Part shown: in pieces, positions 24,401 to 37,000 of the stretch
Position numbering within the stretch: the stretch's first letter is position 1
Layout: each line of letters starts with the position of its first letter
NCBI GenBank assembly: GCA_963969395.1
Contig: OZ017799.1
Coordinates: 23,562,501-23,626,500 of the forward strand
Length of the DNA stretch: 64,000 bases
DNA from: Pseudoscleropodium purum
Lineage: Eukaryota > Streptophyta > Bryopsida > Hypnales > Brachytheciaceae
Direction of reading: 5' to 3'
The notes under the pieces: generated by a model
Told to the model about the DNA's origin: nothing
What the model saw: the letters and a program-made list of their open reading frames with translations, nothing else
Database searches by the model: none
Made by a program: the position numbers and the translations under genes

Positions 24401-24660
24401 ATTTGTTCAACTAAATTAGCAAATTGTGGTGAAAGATGTTATACTTAATTAGAATTAGAATATTTTGCTACTCGGAAAATATATTATAATTTCTTAAAAG
24501 AAACACATATAGACTCCTACCATAGATCATAGACTCAATAGGAAACAACACGTTTTAGAACCTTGACAGCATCAAAATGTATTGCATGTATCATACACTT
24601 TGATAATTTACTCAATTTCTAAGAACTTATAAAACTAGCCATTATTGTTGGGCAAAACTT
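21420..24660. other. Gene-free stretch with possible decayed coding segments
   Basis: Base composition is less AT-rich than its neighbours and some frames read like protein for 60-100 codons, for instance the plus strand at 23198-23506 and the minus strand at about 24080-23750, where one stop interrupts an otherwise clean frame. None matches a family I recognise, start and splice signals are absent, and the minus-strand segment is bordered by a palindromic insertion. It could be a worn pseudogene or the remains of a transposon. Confidence 0.3.
23625..23742. mobile_element. Short palindromic (foldback) element, about 118 bp
   Basis: Left arm TAGTAGAAAACTTAGTTTTT then TTGATTTGGTCAAGTTGATT. Right arm read inverted TACTAGAAATTTAGTTTTTT then TTGATTTTGGTCACGTTGATT. 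The arms are separated by about 25 bp. It would fold into a long hairpin; no coding capacity. Confidence 0.7.
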
Positions 24661-24663
24661 ATA

Positions 24664-25236
24664 TTCCCTTAGTCCTGAAATAAATCTTGGGTTTCTGAAA
24701 AATGGCTAGATTAATGCATGACATGCCCCTACTTTCAAGAAATTGCTTAGCTATTGTAACTTCTAATAACCTCCACTAGGTGTGAAAGAGTGGAAGTCAA
24801 GAATGAAGTATTGCATGTTGAAAAAAGGTGAAAAAATTGAAAAAATTTCCCCCTTTTTGGAATTGCTCTAGTGCTATTAATTTGGATCATTTTTATCCAA
24901 TGTTGGTGCAGTGAAGTCCAATGAAGTCCTTTGAAGTCAATTTCGACAGTGTCTTGTGATTCAAATCCATAAAATTCTCAACAAGAGATTTGTTAGTAGT
25001 AATTATTGTGCAATTGAAGGTGAAATTCATCACCTTTGGTTGGTTAGAGGTTGCATTTTAATTCTTCTTTGCAAAGATCAAGTTGCTAAATAGTCTTTAG
25101 AGCATGGAATCTATAGATTCTTTTGCTTCATGGTGTTTAAACTAGTTATTGTTGATTAAGTTGTAGAGAACCATTTTGAACTTAATTTGGGACAAGTCTA
25201 TTTGGAAAATCCAAATTTATTTCAAGATAGAGGGAG
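24664..25236. mobile_element. Stowaway-like MITE (573 bp), TA-flanked
   Basis: Left end TTCCCTTAGTCCTGAAATAA followed by ATCTTGG. Right end inverted CTCCCTCTATCTTGAAATAA followed by ATTTGG. TA flanks both ends (24662-24663 and 25237-25238). The CTCCCTC start and TA target are the hallmark of plant Stowaway (Tc1/mariner) elements. Non-coding. Confidence 0.75.
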
Positions 25237-25239
25237 TAG

Positions 25240-26094
25240 TTTGCATTAATGGTACTTGGTGTTTAAAAGTGGTAGTATCTTAGTGGCCTCTCTACAAAGG
25301 TGGTTGAATCTAACCTTTAATTGAATGGGAATCACAAGTACGGCCACATCATAGAATTTTTGGATCTTTGACATGGAAGGTGCATAAATTGACATATTTA
25401 ATTATAGTACCATTATTGGAATATTAAATAATAACAAAACTATTATAAAAATTATGTAGATGAAAATAGAACAAAAATTGTGACATATAAAATTGTAATA
25501 TTGTTAGCATTTGATATAACAAATAATACAACTATTGGAACATTTGCAATATCTTATTGCATAAGAAAGTGCAATTTTTTTATGAGTTTGCAAGAATGGA
25601 ATTTATAATACAACTTCCAAGATTTGGATGGAAAGTTGTTAGGATGAAAACATAACCATTTGTCTTGAAGAAAACATGGCAATGGGTGGTAACATTGTAC
25701 ATTTCATGTAATATTAGAACAAAGCATATTGCATTTAACATCATAAAATATTTCATTAAGCTATAAGTTTGTACAAAGAAGATGTTTGGAAGTCATTAGG
25801 CTTTAGTGAAAACAATTATATGAATGAAAAATTGTAGATGTAAATGTGATGAGCGATATTGTGACATGGTTTTGCATTTAATATAAGAGACTAGTAGTAC
25901 AACTATTACAAGACTTGCAACAATACTTGATTGTGTAATATTTTATTTAGTTCATTTACATTGAATTTAAAACTCACCAATACTTCAAAATTTGAATGAA
26001 AATTTGTAAAGATGAAAATGTGACCCTTTGTCAAGGAAAAAAAGGGAAAGATGAAATTGTGACATTATTTGTATTTAATAAAATTAATAATAGA
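25240..26094. other. AT-rich intergenic DNA with short internal repeats
   Basis: No gene is supported. Phrases such as ATGAAAAT(G/A)...TTGTGACAT and GAACATTTGCAATA recur with variation (25455, 25600-25680, 25820-25870, 25990-26070), suggesting an old degenerate tandem array. Confidence 0.35.
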
Positions 26095-26096
26095 TA

Positions 26097-26657
26097 CTCC
26101 CTCTATTTCGATGAAAACCTCCCAAAACCTTCTCCATATGGAATTAACTATATTTTTTAGTCTTTGTACCAGTGATACATGCATTCAAAAACCTAAAAAC
26201 TCATCCCTTAGATTTATACAAAATCTCAAACTTAGACACAATTGTTCAAGCATCCCAAATCCATGTGGAAAGTATCATATTTGAGCATCATTTATAAATG
26301 CTATCAACTCATCATCTCTAATGATTTAAAGGTTGGTGGTAATAATGGGATTTTAGAAATATCTACTCCCAATCTAAATACTTGCATTAAGAAAACTTAA
26401 CCCCCTTCATAAACAATCTTTATAGCGCCAAAATGGTCACTAAATCCATTGTCAATACGACTATATAAAAAAGCAACAAGTACAAGGTGCTTCATATGGA
26501 CAAGGCCAAGCTTGCTATGAGAGGAATACTCTTTGCTCGCTTATTGCTTGCCCCCACTAAGTCATTCAACACAATCAACATTAGAAACCAAAAAATGGAA
26601 CCTTTTAGTGGGACAAAATTGTGCCTAATTGGGAGGTTTTTAAAGGGACAAAGGGAG
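26097..26657. mobile_element. Stowaway-like MITE (561 bp) next to the MTV1 promoter, TA-flanked
   Basis: Left end CTCCCTCTATTTCGATGAAA then ACCTCCCAA. Right end inverted CTCCCTTTGTCCCTTTAAAA then ACCTCCCAA. TA flanks both sides (26095-26096 and 26658-26659). Non-coding. It ends about 440 bp upstream of the MTV1 start codon, within promoter distance, and an ACACGTGT G-box follows at 26672-26679. Confidence 0.78.
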
Positions 26658-26671
26658 TAGAAAATAGACAC

Positions 26672-26679
26672 ACACGTGT
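26672..26679 (+). promoter_or_regulatory. G-box-like ACACGTGT upstream of MTV1
   Basis: A palindromic ACACGTGT lies about 420 bp before the MTV1 ATG, immediately after the MITE end. Plant bZIP/bHLH factors bind ACGTG cores; its function here is inferred only. Confidence 0.35.
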
Positions 26680-27098
26680 AAAATTATGGCAAACGACACA
26701 CGTCACACCCGGTAGAATTACTTACACCCGGCCGTGATACCTTATGCAAAATTGTTTCCCGCGAACTCCCACCAATGGGCTGTGGTGAACGACGTGGCAA
26801 GCGGCTGAGTTGGCCCGGTTCCGCAGCTGGGTGGGTACAGGTCACCAGATCAGATTCCTTACGAGAACTGTCGTCCTTCTGCCCAGGCATTCTGTGGCAC
26901 GGGAACTACAGTACTTACACATCTCTGCACATCGACACTAGGGTTTGCTCCTCTCCGGGACAGGGCAAATCGCGCGAGGGCCTTGCTTGCGCTTCATGGA
27001 TTGATTTGTGCTTCGTGAAATTCATTTCTGGGACACGATTTCGAGTTGAGGAGGGTTCGTCTCGGGAGATTCCGGTAGTGGTAGTCATCGTCGCCACC

Positions 27099-30000
27099 AT
27101 GCAGCAGGGCGTGAGAGCCGTGGAGGCTTACAGGCGGACGCTCCTCATCGACGGCGTCACGAGCGACAATGACTCCATTGCGCCCGTGTATAAACTGGAG
27201 GAGATTTGCACGCTCATGCGGACTTCGTCTCTGGATATCGTGCGGGAGCTTTTGGACCGGATTCTCAAGCGGCTGGATCACAAGAGTCCTATTGTGAAGC
27301 AGAAGGTATTTGGCTGCGCTAACTAACCAGCTCACTGACTGAAATCGGGGATTCGTGTCGGGGGTTGTTTGATCGGGAATTGGAATTTGTGCTTTCGGAT
27401 TGCAGAGGTGGTTCTGTGAAGTCGTTGCCAATTGAAGCTTGAGAGGTTTTCGTAATGTTTTGAATTCGCGGTTGCTTAGGTGTCGTTGGGAGTGGCACAT
27501 AATTTTACATGAGCAGGTTTCTATTCGGCTATTTTTTTTCAGCATTCCTTTGGTCATTTAATGCTGCGATTGATTGTGGTCAATTTGACTGTGGAGCATT
27601 CCATTTGGGATTTAGACGTATTGTGAAGCAGAAGGTATATGATGCTCTTCAGCTCGCTGCGATTGGGGATTGATGTTTAAGAGAAGGAAACCAGTGTCTA
27701 TTTCTTGATCAGGGTTCGGAGAGTTGGAATTGGTGCTTTGGACCTTGGACTCCGAGGTTGTTGGTGATCATGCTATGGATAGCAGGAGGGTTTGTTAATG
27801 CTTTTGGATTAAGCAGTGGGGTAGGTCGTTGTTTATTGCCGGGTGTGGCACAGAATTGTGCATGAGCAGTTTTCTGTTTGGCTACTTTTCTTCTGCATTC
27901 ATACAATGCTGCGGTTTGATGGTCGGTATGGGCAATTTATGCGTGGAGCTTTCCGTTTGGGATTTGGACGTACGCAGTGTTGAATGACAGGACTGAACCC
28001 CAATAGACATCTATGCTGGGAAGTACGCAACTAGGTCGATCGTCCTGAATAGGTGCCTTGTAAGGTTTTCTCTCATTTATTTGATTCCAGTGAAGGCCTA
28101 CTTGAACTGCAGCTTAGTTCATTTTGCGATGGTTTGCGCAGGCATTGAGGCTCATCAAATTTGCTGCTGGAAAAGCAGGCTTAGAGTTCCGCCGCGAAAT
28201 TCAACGGCAGGCTCCAGTTATTCGAAATTTATTACACCACAGGTTGGATATTGTTCTGTGCTTTGCGAGCTTGAAAGAGATGCATGAATCGGTCATTGAC
28301 CTCGCAGCTTAAGTTCAGAAGGGAGCTGTTTTATCTGAATGCGTCACAGGCGATTTGTCTATCTTTTTTGCTATTGAATTGTTTGCAAATATAGAAATGT
28401 GTTAGTATGTTGAATGCAAACGGATGTTCTTGATTGATTTCCTTTATTGTAAAGTGCAGGGGACAACCTGATGCTTTAAAAGGAGATGCACTGAACAAGG
28501 CTGTTCGTGAAACCGCACAAGAGGCGCTCTCTGCCATATTTGCGTCCAGCGATAAACCGTCTGCAGAAGAAGCGAGTAAGCGCATGGAGGGATTTGGGAA
28601 CACAAATTACGACTCATCTACTCGCGAGGTTAAGAAGTCGATGTTGGATGATGTGATGGGTTTTGGGAGTTCAACAATTCGACAAATGAGTGGGTTGACT
28701 AGTAGTGGGAGCAGCGGAAATTTTGGTAGCTCAAATTCTGGCAGCTACAGGTATTAACATCCTCGTACAGGTTGTTTCCATTCAAGTTTTAGGCTACAAC
28801 GAGAATGTATAGTTCAAATCTCTATTTCTTTGAAAATGTGGCACAGGTGCATTCTCGTTAATTACTTGTTTTTCTTTATAATCATATGAGCATCCCTGTA
28901 GAGCCGATGCTGGAACTCAGGTCTGATGTGCTTGCAAATACATTACAGGGGACCAAATTTAAGAAGATCTTTGACTGATAGAGAAACTAAGTACAACCCT
29001 TCAGATAATCAAGCATCAACATATTCTTTGAGTTCACATGAAACTTTCGAATCTTGGGGTAGCAAGACCGAATCCAGTGGAGGGGGATCTCCACGTCATG
29101 AAGGAAGGCCTATGACTCAGGAAGATCGATTGGTCGATGTAATTACCACTCCAGGGGGTGTGCGGCTGCAACCGAGTCGAGAAGCAGTTCAAAACTTTCT
29201 CACAGCAAGTGCTAAATTGGATGGAGATAGACTTGGTCATGCGTTACAGAGCAAGTTACAAGCACACGCATGGCAGGTGAGCATTGCATGTCGTCCGTGG
29301 TTGGCTTTGTTATAAGCTGGAGAGTTATTATTACTATGCCTTTCGGCTGGAATCGATTCATTTTTCTTTTAAAAGTGGCTTCATTGGGACTGCCATTGGA
29401 TGTTAGTGAAGCTACTTGGTGGAGGCTGACGGGTCCTCTGAACCAGGTACGATTGAAAGCCACGTGTATCGTGGAGGCTGTGTTGCGGCAAGTAGATAGC
29501 AATGATGTGTTTCAGAGAGTGGCAAGGATGTTTGAAGAGGACTGTGGTCCCATTGTTGAGAACGCACAATCTCCACAGGCTTCTTTGAAGGAGAAATCTA
29601 GGAAGGTTCGTTCCACTATGAACCCTCATGATTTTCTACAAGTTACCAGACTTCCATGCATGCAATACTTTTTTTGTCAGTCGTCTCAATAGTAAAAGAT
29701 TTCGGTGTTCTTCAGGGTTGAAGTTTGAGTAGTATGGTAAAGCCTTACTCTGGTGTATGTGATGCATTGTATTCTTGCAGGTTCTGGATCTGCTTGGACT
29801 GGGCAACTCAGAGGAGAACGAGCGCCAAACTGCATCAGGGCGCATTCCGCCTCCACCTGGGTCCGCATCAGCTGTTGCGCCTCCTCAACAGCCTGTGGTG
29901 TTACCTGATCTCATGGATGGTTGGGATGCACCTGAAGGAACTGATAGTGCACAGGTGATCTTGCTGGACCAAGTGTGTCCGAATTTACTGGATGATTAAT

Positions 30001-31029
30001 TTGTTGTAGCGCTTGCGAATATGTTCAAGAATTCGTTTGGATTTAAGACATTAGCTGGGCTGTTCTTTTAGCATGTCTATTTAGATCACCTAATGGACCT
30101 TTATTTGGATGCAGGGTAATGGGACGCTTCCTCAACAACATGAACCCGCAACTAATGCCTCTGGTGCATCTTTTGCGACCGATGACTTGCTAGGAGGTTT
30201 TGGTTGGAACGAAAACGCTCAACAAAAAACTGAGCCCAGTAGGGAAACGGATATTTTCGCTGGGTTTTCAATGAATGCCGCAAGTGCCCCAAGTTCTGCC
30301 GATGATATTTTCTCGGGGCTTCGGGTAGATTCAGTTGAGACTGCTGTCTCAAATGGACCCTCTGATGATTCTGGTCTTTTCGAAGGACTTTCTTTAGGAG
30401 GCGAGGATTCCACTACTTCACTGAAAGCCCAACCTGCTGCAGACAGCTTGGTAGATTTGTTTGGCGGTCTCTCGACTGAAACTCCTGTAAAAGCAAATGG
30501 TGCTTCGGTGGATCCATTTCAGGGTCTATCTTCTGCTTCTGCTTCCAAACCTTCTCATGCAAACGGAACCAATATCAATCACTTGCAGGCACTGGGTGGC
30601 GGTAATATCTCAAAACAAGGTGTTGGAAATGGACAGATTCATCCTAACCAAGTTGGAACGTCGCTTGCTGGAGGAGCCCTGCCATCACAGATGTACATGA
30701 ATCCGGCGTTATTGATGCAGATGGGTGGAGGTGCATTTCAACATAACATGGTGCCTCAAGGATTTGGTCCTGGACCTGCTGGTTTTGCAGGGATGACCCC
30801 TCTTCAGATGCAACAGCAGCTGGCAGCGAACCTTGCAAGCATGCAAGCACTTGGAATAGGGATGAACCTTCCTGCGGGACCACTTTCTCAAGGAAACGTA
30901 GTCTCTACAAGTAGTTTTGGGCCATCTTTTAACGATGGATTTGATTTCTCAAACCCTGCAGGTCCTAGATACTCAACAGAACCTAAAAAAGAAGATACTA
31001 AGGCTTTTGACTGGTTAAAGTTGAGTTGA
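27099..31029 (+). CDS. MTV1: MTV1-type ENTH/VHS protein (plant tepsin homologue, AP-4 accessory)
   Basis: Seven exons: 27099-27305, 28142-28242, 28460-28750, 28949-29276, 29447-29605, 29781-29954, 30115-31029; 724 residues. In Arabidopsis MTV1 acts in clathrin-linked trans-Golgi-to-vacuole traffic, and its animal relative tepsin binds AP-4. The N-terminal ENTH-like domain (about 1-140) carries the family blocks APVYKLEEIC, KSPIVKQKALRLIK, EFRREIQR and DALKGDALNKAVRETA, then RIEGFGNTN-like EGFGNTN and SYRGPNLRRSL. A second VHS-like helical domain spans about 260-395 (GGVRLQPSREAVQ, WQVRLKA, SPQASLKEKSRKVL). The unstructured C-terminal half has LFEGLSL at about 508-514, fitting the tepsin/AP-4 LFxG(M/L)x(L/V) motif, plus variant IFSGLRV, DLFGGLS, a Met/Gln-rich stretch and the conserved tail KKEDTKAFDWL. 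The start was chosen at the Kozak-like GCCACCATG at the domain boundary. Intron 1 carries a duplicated exon-1 end. Confidence 0.93.
27291..27975 (+). repeat. 329-bp tandem duplication covering the exon 1 end, donor site and intron 1 of MTV1
   Basis: ATTGTGAAGCAGAAGGTAT at 27291 (end of exon 1 plus donor) recurs at 27620. Downstream landmarks follow in both copies: GGGGATT, GTTGG-AATTGG(A/T), GAGCAG(G)TTTCT, TGCTGCG(A/G)TT and GTTTGGGATTTGGACGTA-type. The second unit sits wholly in the intron and keeps a decoy donor CAGAAG|GTATAT. Confidence 0.85.
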
Positions 31030-31756
31030 CTGGTAAGTCAGAATACGTGCCATAGCTTTTATTTTTTGTTTGGTAGAGAAGTTGATGTGATGCGTTTCCA
31101 GTTCTGCGACTGCTGCCGTTGGGGAATTGGTGGAGCCATTAGTAGGCGTTACTGCCTTGTACTACAATCCTGTGTTCTGATTCTAGATCAGCTTAATGCA
31201 AAGGTTAGATATGTATTTGTAGAGGTGCAGGAGCATGCTCGTCCTTTCAATCTTGACTTCATGCGAAGTTCAAGGCTGACACCAGGATTGAGTTTGTTGT
31301 TACTTCTTGGGAGTCTGAAATATAGCACCATTGTCCGCTCACCCATTTGAGCATAAGGTACATTTCCCGCTTGGTTGTCCAGGATTTGTGGAATCATTGT
31401 CATGTTCTTTTCAAGTGATTATTATGAGCTGAGCATCTATTTCGCCTGATGGAATCCTTCTATTTCTCTTCTACTTTGTGAAGTCTCACCGGTAATTTTA
31501 TGCAAGGGTGAGAGGATGTCATGGATTTTTTTATACCTCCGGACTTGTTAACATACATTCCACTTTCCACTTTCTAGTGGTACGCAACCACACATTCCTC
31601 TTTCTGCAGAATCTTTTCCTGGAGTACTATTTTATGCAGATATTTTCTACACTGACAGCATAAGCATATGCACAGTACAGAACACCATGAGAAACACCCT
31701 CGACACCTTCTGTCGGTACTTCACGCTGTTTCTGGGGAAGGACTCTTTAGTATTTA
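31030..31756. other. 3' flank of MTV1
   Basis: The region immediately after the MTV1 stop is GC-moderate and probably includes the 3' untranslated region. No separate gene is supported; short ORFs here lack family features. A family A MITE begins at 31757. Confidence 0.5.
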
Positions 31757-32028
31757 AGGTAGGTACACCTGAATGTGCCACTAACCTTAAACTGCCATCT
31801 ATACTATGTGTACATCTCCAAAGTTAGTTTTGTACCTATGTGGAAGAAATGCTTTTAGAACAAAACTTTGTTCCTTAATAACTTTTGCATACAATATCCA
31901 AATACCATGTTCTCTGGTGTGTTAGAACTTCCTTTCACTTGCCAACAAGAACATATGAAAATCTGACTTGTCTAATAATAGCAAATAGGTTCAATAGCAA
32001 AAAGTGGTGGTTTGGGGACTACCCACTT
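31757..32028. mobile_element. MITE-like element, family A, copy 2 (272 bp)
   Basis: Same length as copy 1 at 13464-13735 and collinear with it throughout (CACTAACCTTAAACTGCCAT, CAAAACTTTGTTCCTTAATA, CTTTCACTTGCCAACAAGAA). Left end AGGTAGGTACACC, right end inverted AAGTGGGTAGTCCCC, with TA on each side. Non-coding. Confidence 0.8.
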
Positions 32029-33630
32029 TAGTGAATAAATTCAAAGATTCAAATTCAAGTTAGTTGGACTATACATTGTCTACAAGCCCTTTGTTCATAG
32101 TCCAAAATATGGATGTTGGAGGGCTTCAAAGTTAATGATGTTGTCTTTGTGGAACAAATGGCCTTTGAAATGCACTCACACTAATTTATTCTCAATTCTA
32201 TGTGGAAATTGTCCATTTAGATGTGAATAAAATATAATAAGCTTTAAAAAGAATATATTTTCCAAAGTATTTCATTAATTTACAAATGTCCAAATTATTT
32301 TTGGTAATTTCTACAAGTCTGTACTTATATTTTTGTAAAAAATTAAAAAAGATTTGTTACCCCAATTTCATCTTGTTGATTATGAAGAAGTCATTTTTTA
32401 AAGATTCAAGCATTATTTTGAATGATGAGAATTTTTTTGACATCACATTATCTTGAAGCACTTTCAAAATATGGAATTCTAAGTCTTCTAGGATTAACAT
32501 GGCTAAATGTTCAAATGTTGAAAATTGTCAAAGTATATATAAGGTTTAAACTACTAGACAAATTTATTCATCATCTAAAATATAGACCTCACAATCCTCA
32601 AAGATTAATACAATTGAATGCTGAAAATTATCTAAATATGGGATTTAAACTACTAGAAAAATTCAAAACAAATATTACACCAAAATAGATTATCCATTTT
32701 ATAAAACTACAAGAATGTAGGCCAAAGTATTGTAATTTGTGTCAAATATATGATAATTACTTTGTGGTTGTAGCTTATTTCATATTAGGAATTATAGATT
32801 AACAATTGAATGGCAAAAATATTAAGATAAATTGTAAAGGAAAAAAACATTTTATAAAGGCCAATATGCTAGCACTTTTGTTAACCTTTAAAAGGACATT
32901 CCTTATTTTTGTTTGGTCAAACTTCATTAGTTTTCTATATTGAAATACACAAGTTTCAAAATTTTGATATTTTTCTCATTTAGTATTATATAAAATTGAA
33001 ATTCATTTTTTTAGAATTAAATACATCAAAATGAAATTTATATGATTTTTTAAATAATTTTTTTATAAAATCATAGTATTAAACTTTAGCATAAATGGAG
33101 ATCATAGTGACAAATATCATGGTGTAATTAATATACACCTTGAGCTTACACATAGAGAAATTCAATAGAAAAAGTTCAAAAAAAGTGTATTTTAAGCCTT
33201 CAAGATGCTACCTTTCAAAATGTCAGAAAAAATAAAATCTTAACAATTTTTTTAAAATGGAATAAAAAATTCTATGAATGGAGCTATATTTGCATAGCTA
33301 ATGTTGAAAACAAGTAAAATCAATAACTATGTGAAAAATTGAGGTTTAACTCTGAAACTATGCCCCCCTTGGCAGATTTGTCCTTGAATTCTAAAGCAAG
33401 AAGTTGATCGATGTGAAAATCATCTGTTTTGATATTGAATGAATCATTTGCTTAAAAAAATCCAAAATCATTCATTAGAGGTCAACTATTGTGCAAGACC
33501 TCCCCTTTTCCTACAAAATTTTCAAAGATGAACATCGTCACTTTTGTTTTAAACAGAAAAATTCCTTATCTTCCAATGGTTACTTTTTGGCCTCTACATC
33601 CTTAGAAGGCTGAGCTTTAAAATAATGTTA
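32029..33630. other. AT-rich intergenic DNA
   Basis: No gene or clear element was seen. A segment of about 120 bp at 33441-33560 (GAATCATTTGCTTAAAAAAA then AGGTCAA-CTA-TG-GCAAGACCTCC) is repeated in direct orientation at 41215-41345, so it belongs to a dispersed family. Confidence 0.4.
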
Positions 33631-33631
33631 G

Positions 33632-33750
33632 CCAAATGAATCTAGTTCAAAGATGTACCTAAATTATATACCAAATGAATCTAATTCTAAATGTACCTAA
33701 AATATGTTCCAAATGAATCTAATTCAAGATACACCTAAAACATATTCCCT
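33632..33750. repeat. Short tandem repeat, about 38-bp unit, three copies
   Basis: Units begin CCAAATGAATCTA(G/A)TTC at 33632, 33671 and 33709, each continuing to a variant of ATGTACCTAAA(A/T)TAT. It lies about 280 bp upstream of the APR-B-like start codon. Confidence 0.7.
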
Positions 33751-34026
33751 CCCAAGTACTACAAAGCGAGAACAGACCTAAATTAGGAACTAAAACAAAA
33801 CTAACGAATCCTGAGAAAAGACATGGAAATGACGTCCCGAGAAGTTGTTGTCCAGGTGCTTCCCCCCGCTTGGTCATACGAAGACTCTTACTAATCACTT
33901 TACTAAGTTAATCTGAGTCACTAATGAGATGACTAATTTGGATGAACTAACTAAGTTGAGGGTATAGTAAAGAAAAGGGCAGCCGACGCCGATTGATACG
34001 CTTGTTGTGATTCCACTTGGACGGCG

Positions 34027-37000
34027 ATGGCGATGGCTATGGCGGACCTGCACCTTTGCACATTCAGCTCGTGCGTGCCCTCGCAGCGTCTTGCTGCGTC
34101 GACTCCGGCGTTGAAAACCTCGCTCGCATTGCCCAGGTTTGTAGCTTTCGTTTGATATCCTGGTCGTGGAATTCCGCTCACGGACGCGGGAATGGTGCTT
34201 CGTTACGTTATCCGCGCTTCCTTAGGAATTGGCTGAGGTTTTCATGTTTCGTTTTACTTGTAAGTCGCTGAGCCTGTGGAATCGAGGATTTGTAGCTATT
34301 CTTCGGAATTCGGCGTTGAATTTCGTTCCTTCGGTAAGAACTTGGTCCGAGAGTAGAGTTACGTGAGTGGCGCTGACTACTGCAGTGAGGCGTTTGATTC
34401 GAATTGTTGTGGTATTGTAGAGGATTTCGGACGAATTTGTGACCTCGTGGTGTCTGGGAGGGTTTGTTTGAACGAGTTTTTTGAATATCATTCTTTTGTC
34501 TATCATCTGAGGTTCTGCTAGAGGTGTGTGTCGAGACGCAGGATTTTGCGGAATTTTTTTTGTCGGAATTGGTCATGCTTTCTTCAAATTGGAATTGCGA
34601 CACAACCAAATAGCTTAATTCATCAACCTTTCCGTATTTTTAAAATGAGCACGACAAATTCTTTTCTTCCAGGAAACAGAGCGCAGTCATGGACACAATT
34701 TTCTCATCTCTGTAATATTAGCTCGTAGACCTTCCTAGATTATCTATTGGAGCTCCAAAATAGTGTTTATTCTTCAGTGGAATATTGTCTGCAAGCTCTA
34801 ATAACTTTGGAGAGGTCCAAACATTTGGATTGGCAAGGTCGCGTTTAGTCTAATGGGATATATTTTATTTTGTTCCCTAGTTGAACAACTGTGAAAGATA
34901 AATGAACTGATTATCTACTTCAAATCTCTATAACATTATTCAACGTATTGTTACAGTACGTAGGCGTATTATTTCAATAAGTAGGTTTTCTACGTAAGAG
35001 AACCTCATTCTTGCAGGACAGTGAGACTAAGTTGGAAAGAGAGCAGAAAACCTTTATGATGATTTGGTACATCATATCATAACTACATCATAACCATTGA
35101 CAAGCCTTCATGACTTCCAAGCACATCCCTGCCTGCCTGATGTTTGAATAATGTTAAGTTTGTGTAATTTAAATTTGTATACCTCCAATGTTTGAATTGA
35201 TTAAGAAATTGAGTTTGCAGGTTTACGCAAGTCTAGAGGAGCAAGGCGTACTCCATTGAATTATCAAATACACTTGTTTCTAGGAGGTCCCAGGAAAACC
35301 ACTTGATGGAAACTAAGAATGGCCTTAACTGATATCTCTAATATGTTGACTTAGCGTGCGCATATTGATTTCCATGTCTCTTTCCATGTCTCTTTCTTAT
35401 TGATTCCCAGGTCTAATATTGTTCCTCCTTTATACATTAATTGGTTATTTTTATTATCCTGTTTTACGCAGGAAATTCGATGTGCAAAAACATGCATTTC
35501 CAACTCTTCTCTTGCAAAATCAGTGCCCTGGTTGGCCTAGTGCAAGAGGGAAGACTGTCGCATGTGCTGCACCTGTGAGCACCTCAGGTGTAACTACTGA
35601 CACTGAGAATTGGAATCAACAAGCTCGGGATGCTAGACTGCAGCACCTAGAGGACCAAGCGTTAGAAACCTTGAAGATTACAGTGGAAAGTTTTGAGAGG
35701 CCAGCGTTTCCGTGTGCTTTGATCGCAGGTGATGTGGTATGCATTCCGATTAGAACTTAATCTCTCTTCCTCTCTTCTTCTTTGGTTGCGACAAGTTCTG
35801 GTTCTACTGTTGATACAGTATGACTTGATGAGTCGATGATATTTCTTCCCTTGGCAAGTTCGCAAATGGAGGTACAAGAGCCTTCTTGTGTGAAAGGGAT
35901 AATTCTCCGTTAAGGATTGGCACATTTAATCATTACTGCACGAATACTTTGGGAGGGATATCTGCTAGAAGAAGGCTTCGAGGATTTATTTGGTCAGTCT
36001 TCTTATTTTCCTTTTTTCGTGCGTCACATTGTTCTGTGGGCAGGTTATTTTAGATCTTCTAAATAGGATAGGAGCGCTGTCCAGTGAAAAAGTGAAAATT
36101 ATCTTCATCGACACTTTCCATCTCTTCCCCGAAACACATCAATTTCTCAGCGAGTTGGAGGTAAATATTTCGACCTTGACCTTGTAGGTCTGCTACATTG
36201 GAAACATTGGGGTTCTCTTAAACTTTTCACATTGCTCATCTCTTTAGTATGTTGTCTAGGTCTGGTCAGATATATAAACCTACATATGTTGTAAGCATAT
36301 GATTCCATTTATCACATTCGAATCATCTGCTCTCATCCTGCTTTTACATGCTGTTTTCGTGCAGCACATGTATGCAACAGAATGCATGCAGGATATGTGT
36401 CGGTGATGACTACAGTGCGCAGTAAGAGATTCGAGATCGTGAAATGAATTTCGTCGCACTGCAACAATTATGTCCTCTGGCATTAAGTCAACCTCACCTA
36501 TGGATGCGTTGTTTCTTGCAGACGCGGTATGGATTCAAGGCACACAAGTTTCATGCCGCCAATGTAAACAGCAAGGAGGAGTATGACGCCAAGTTTGGAT
36601 CCGATCTATTCATAACTGTAAGCTGATTTGTCTTCTTGGCTGTTTGTCGATCATTGTTTAAGAACCGTTTCACCTCGTATTCGAAATAAAGGGATACATG
36701 TAGTTGAGCCTCCTGGGTAGTTCATGTTCTTAACCTTCTGATGGGGATTACAGGATATAGAAGAGTATGACCGCATCTGTAAGGTCGAGCCATTCAGCCG
36801 TTCTTTGGAGACACTGGAGGTAACTCAAAGTTGGCATGCATTTTTGTCTCGTGAAGTACTGGTTGACTGTGCCTGGGAATAAGCTACTTGGTTTAATTTT
36901 ATGATAGAGTCTTGACTATTATCTGGTGCGCCACTCCAGGTAGATGCCATGATCAACGGGCGCAGACGTGATCATGGTGCAGAGAGGGCTCATCTTGAGG

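Noticed and set aside
26775..27098. In-frame upstream extension of MTV1 starting at ATG 26775 (adds 108 residues).
   Set aside because: MTV1 and tepsin proteins begin directly at the ENTH-like domain, the extension has no family similarity, and ATG 27099 has a good GCCACC context. It is more likely leader sequence.
29277..29446. Continuation of the MTV1 reading frame through 29277-29446 (ORF runs through into exon 5).
   Set aside because: Family alignment goes directly from AHAWQ to VRLKA, and both GTGAGC donor and CAG acceptor are present, so this is an intron without stops near its end, not exon.
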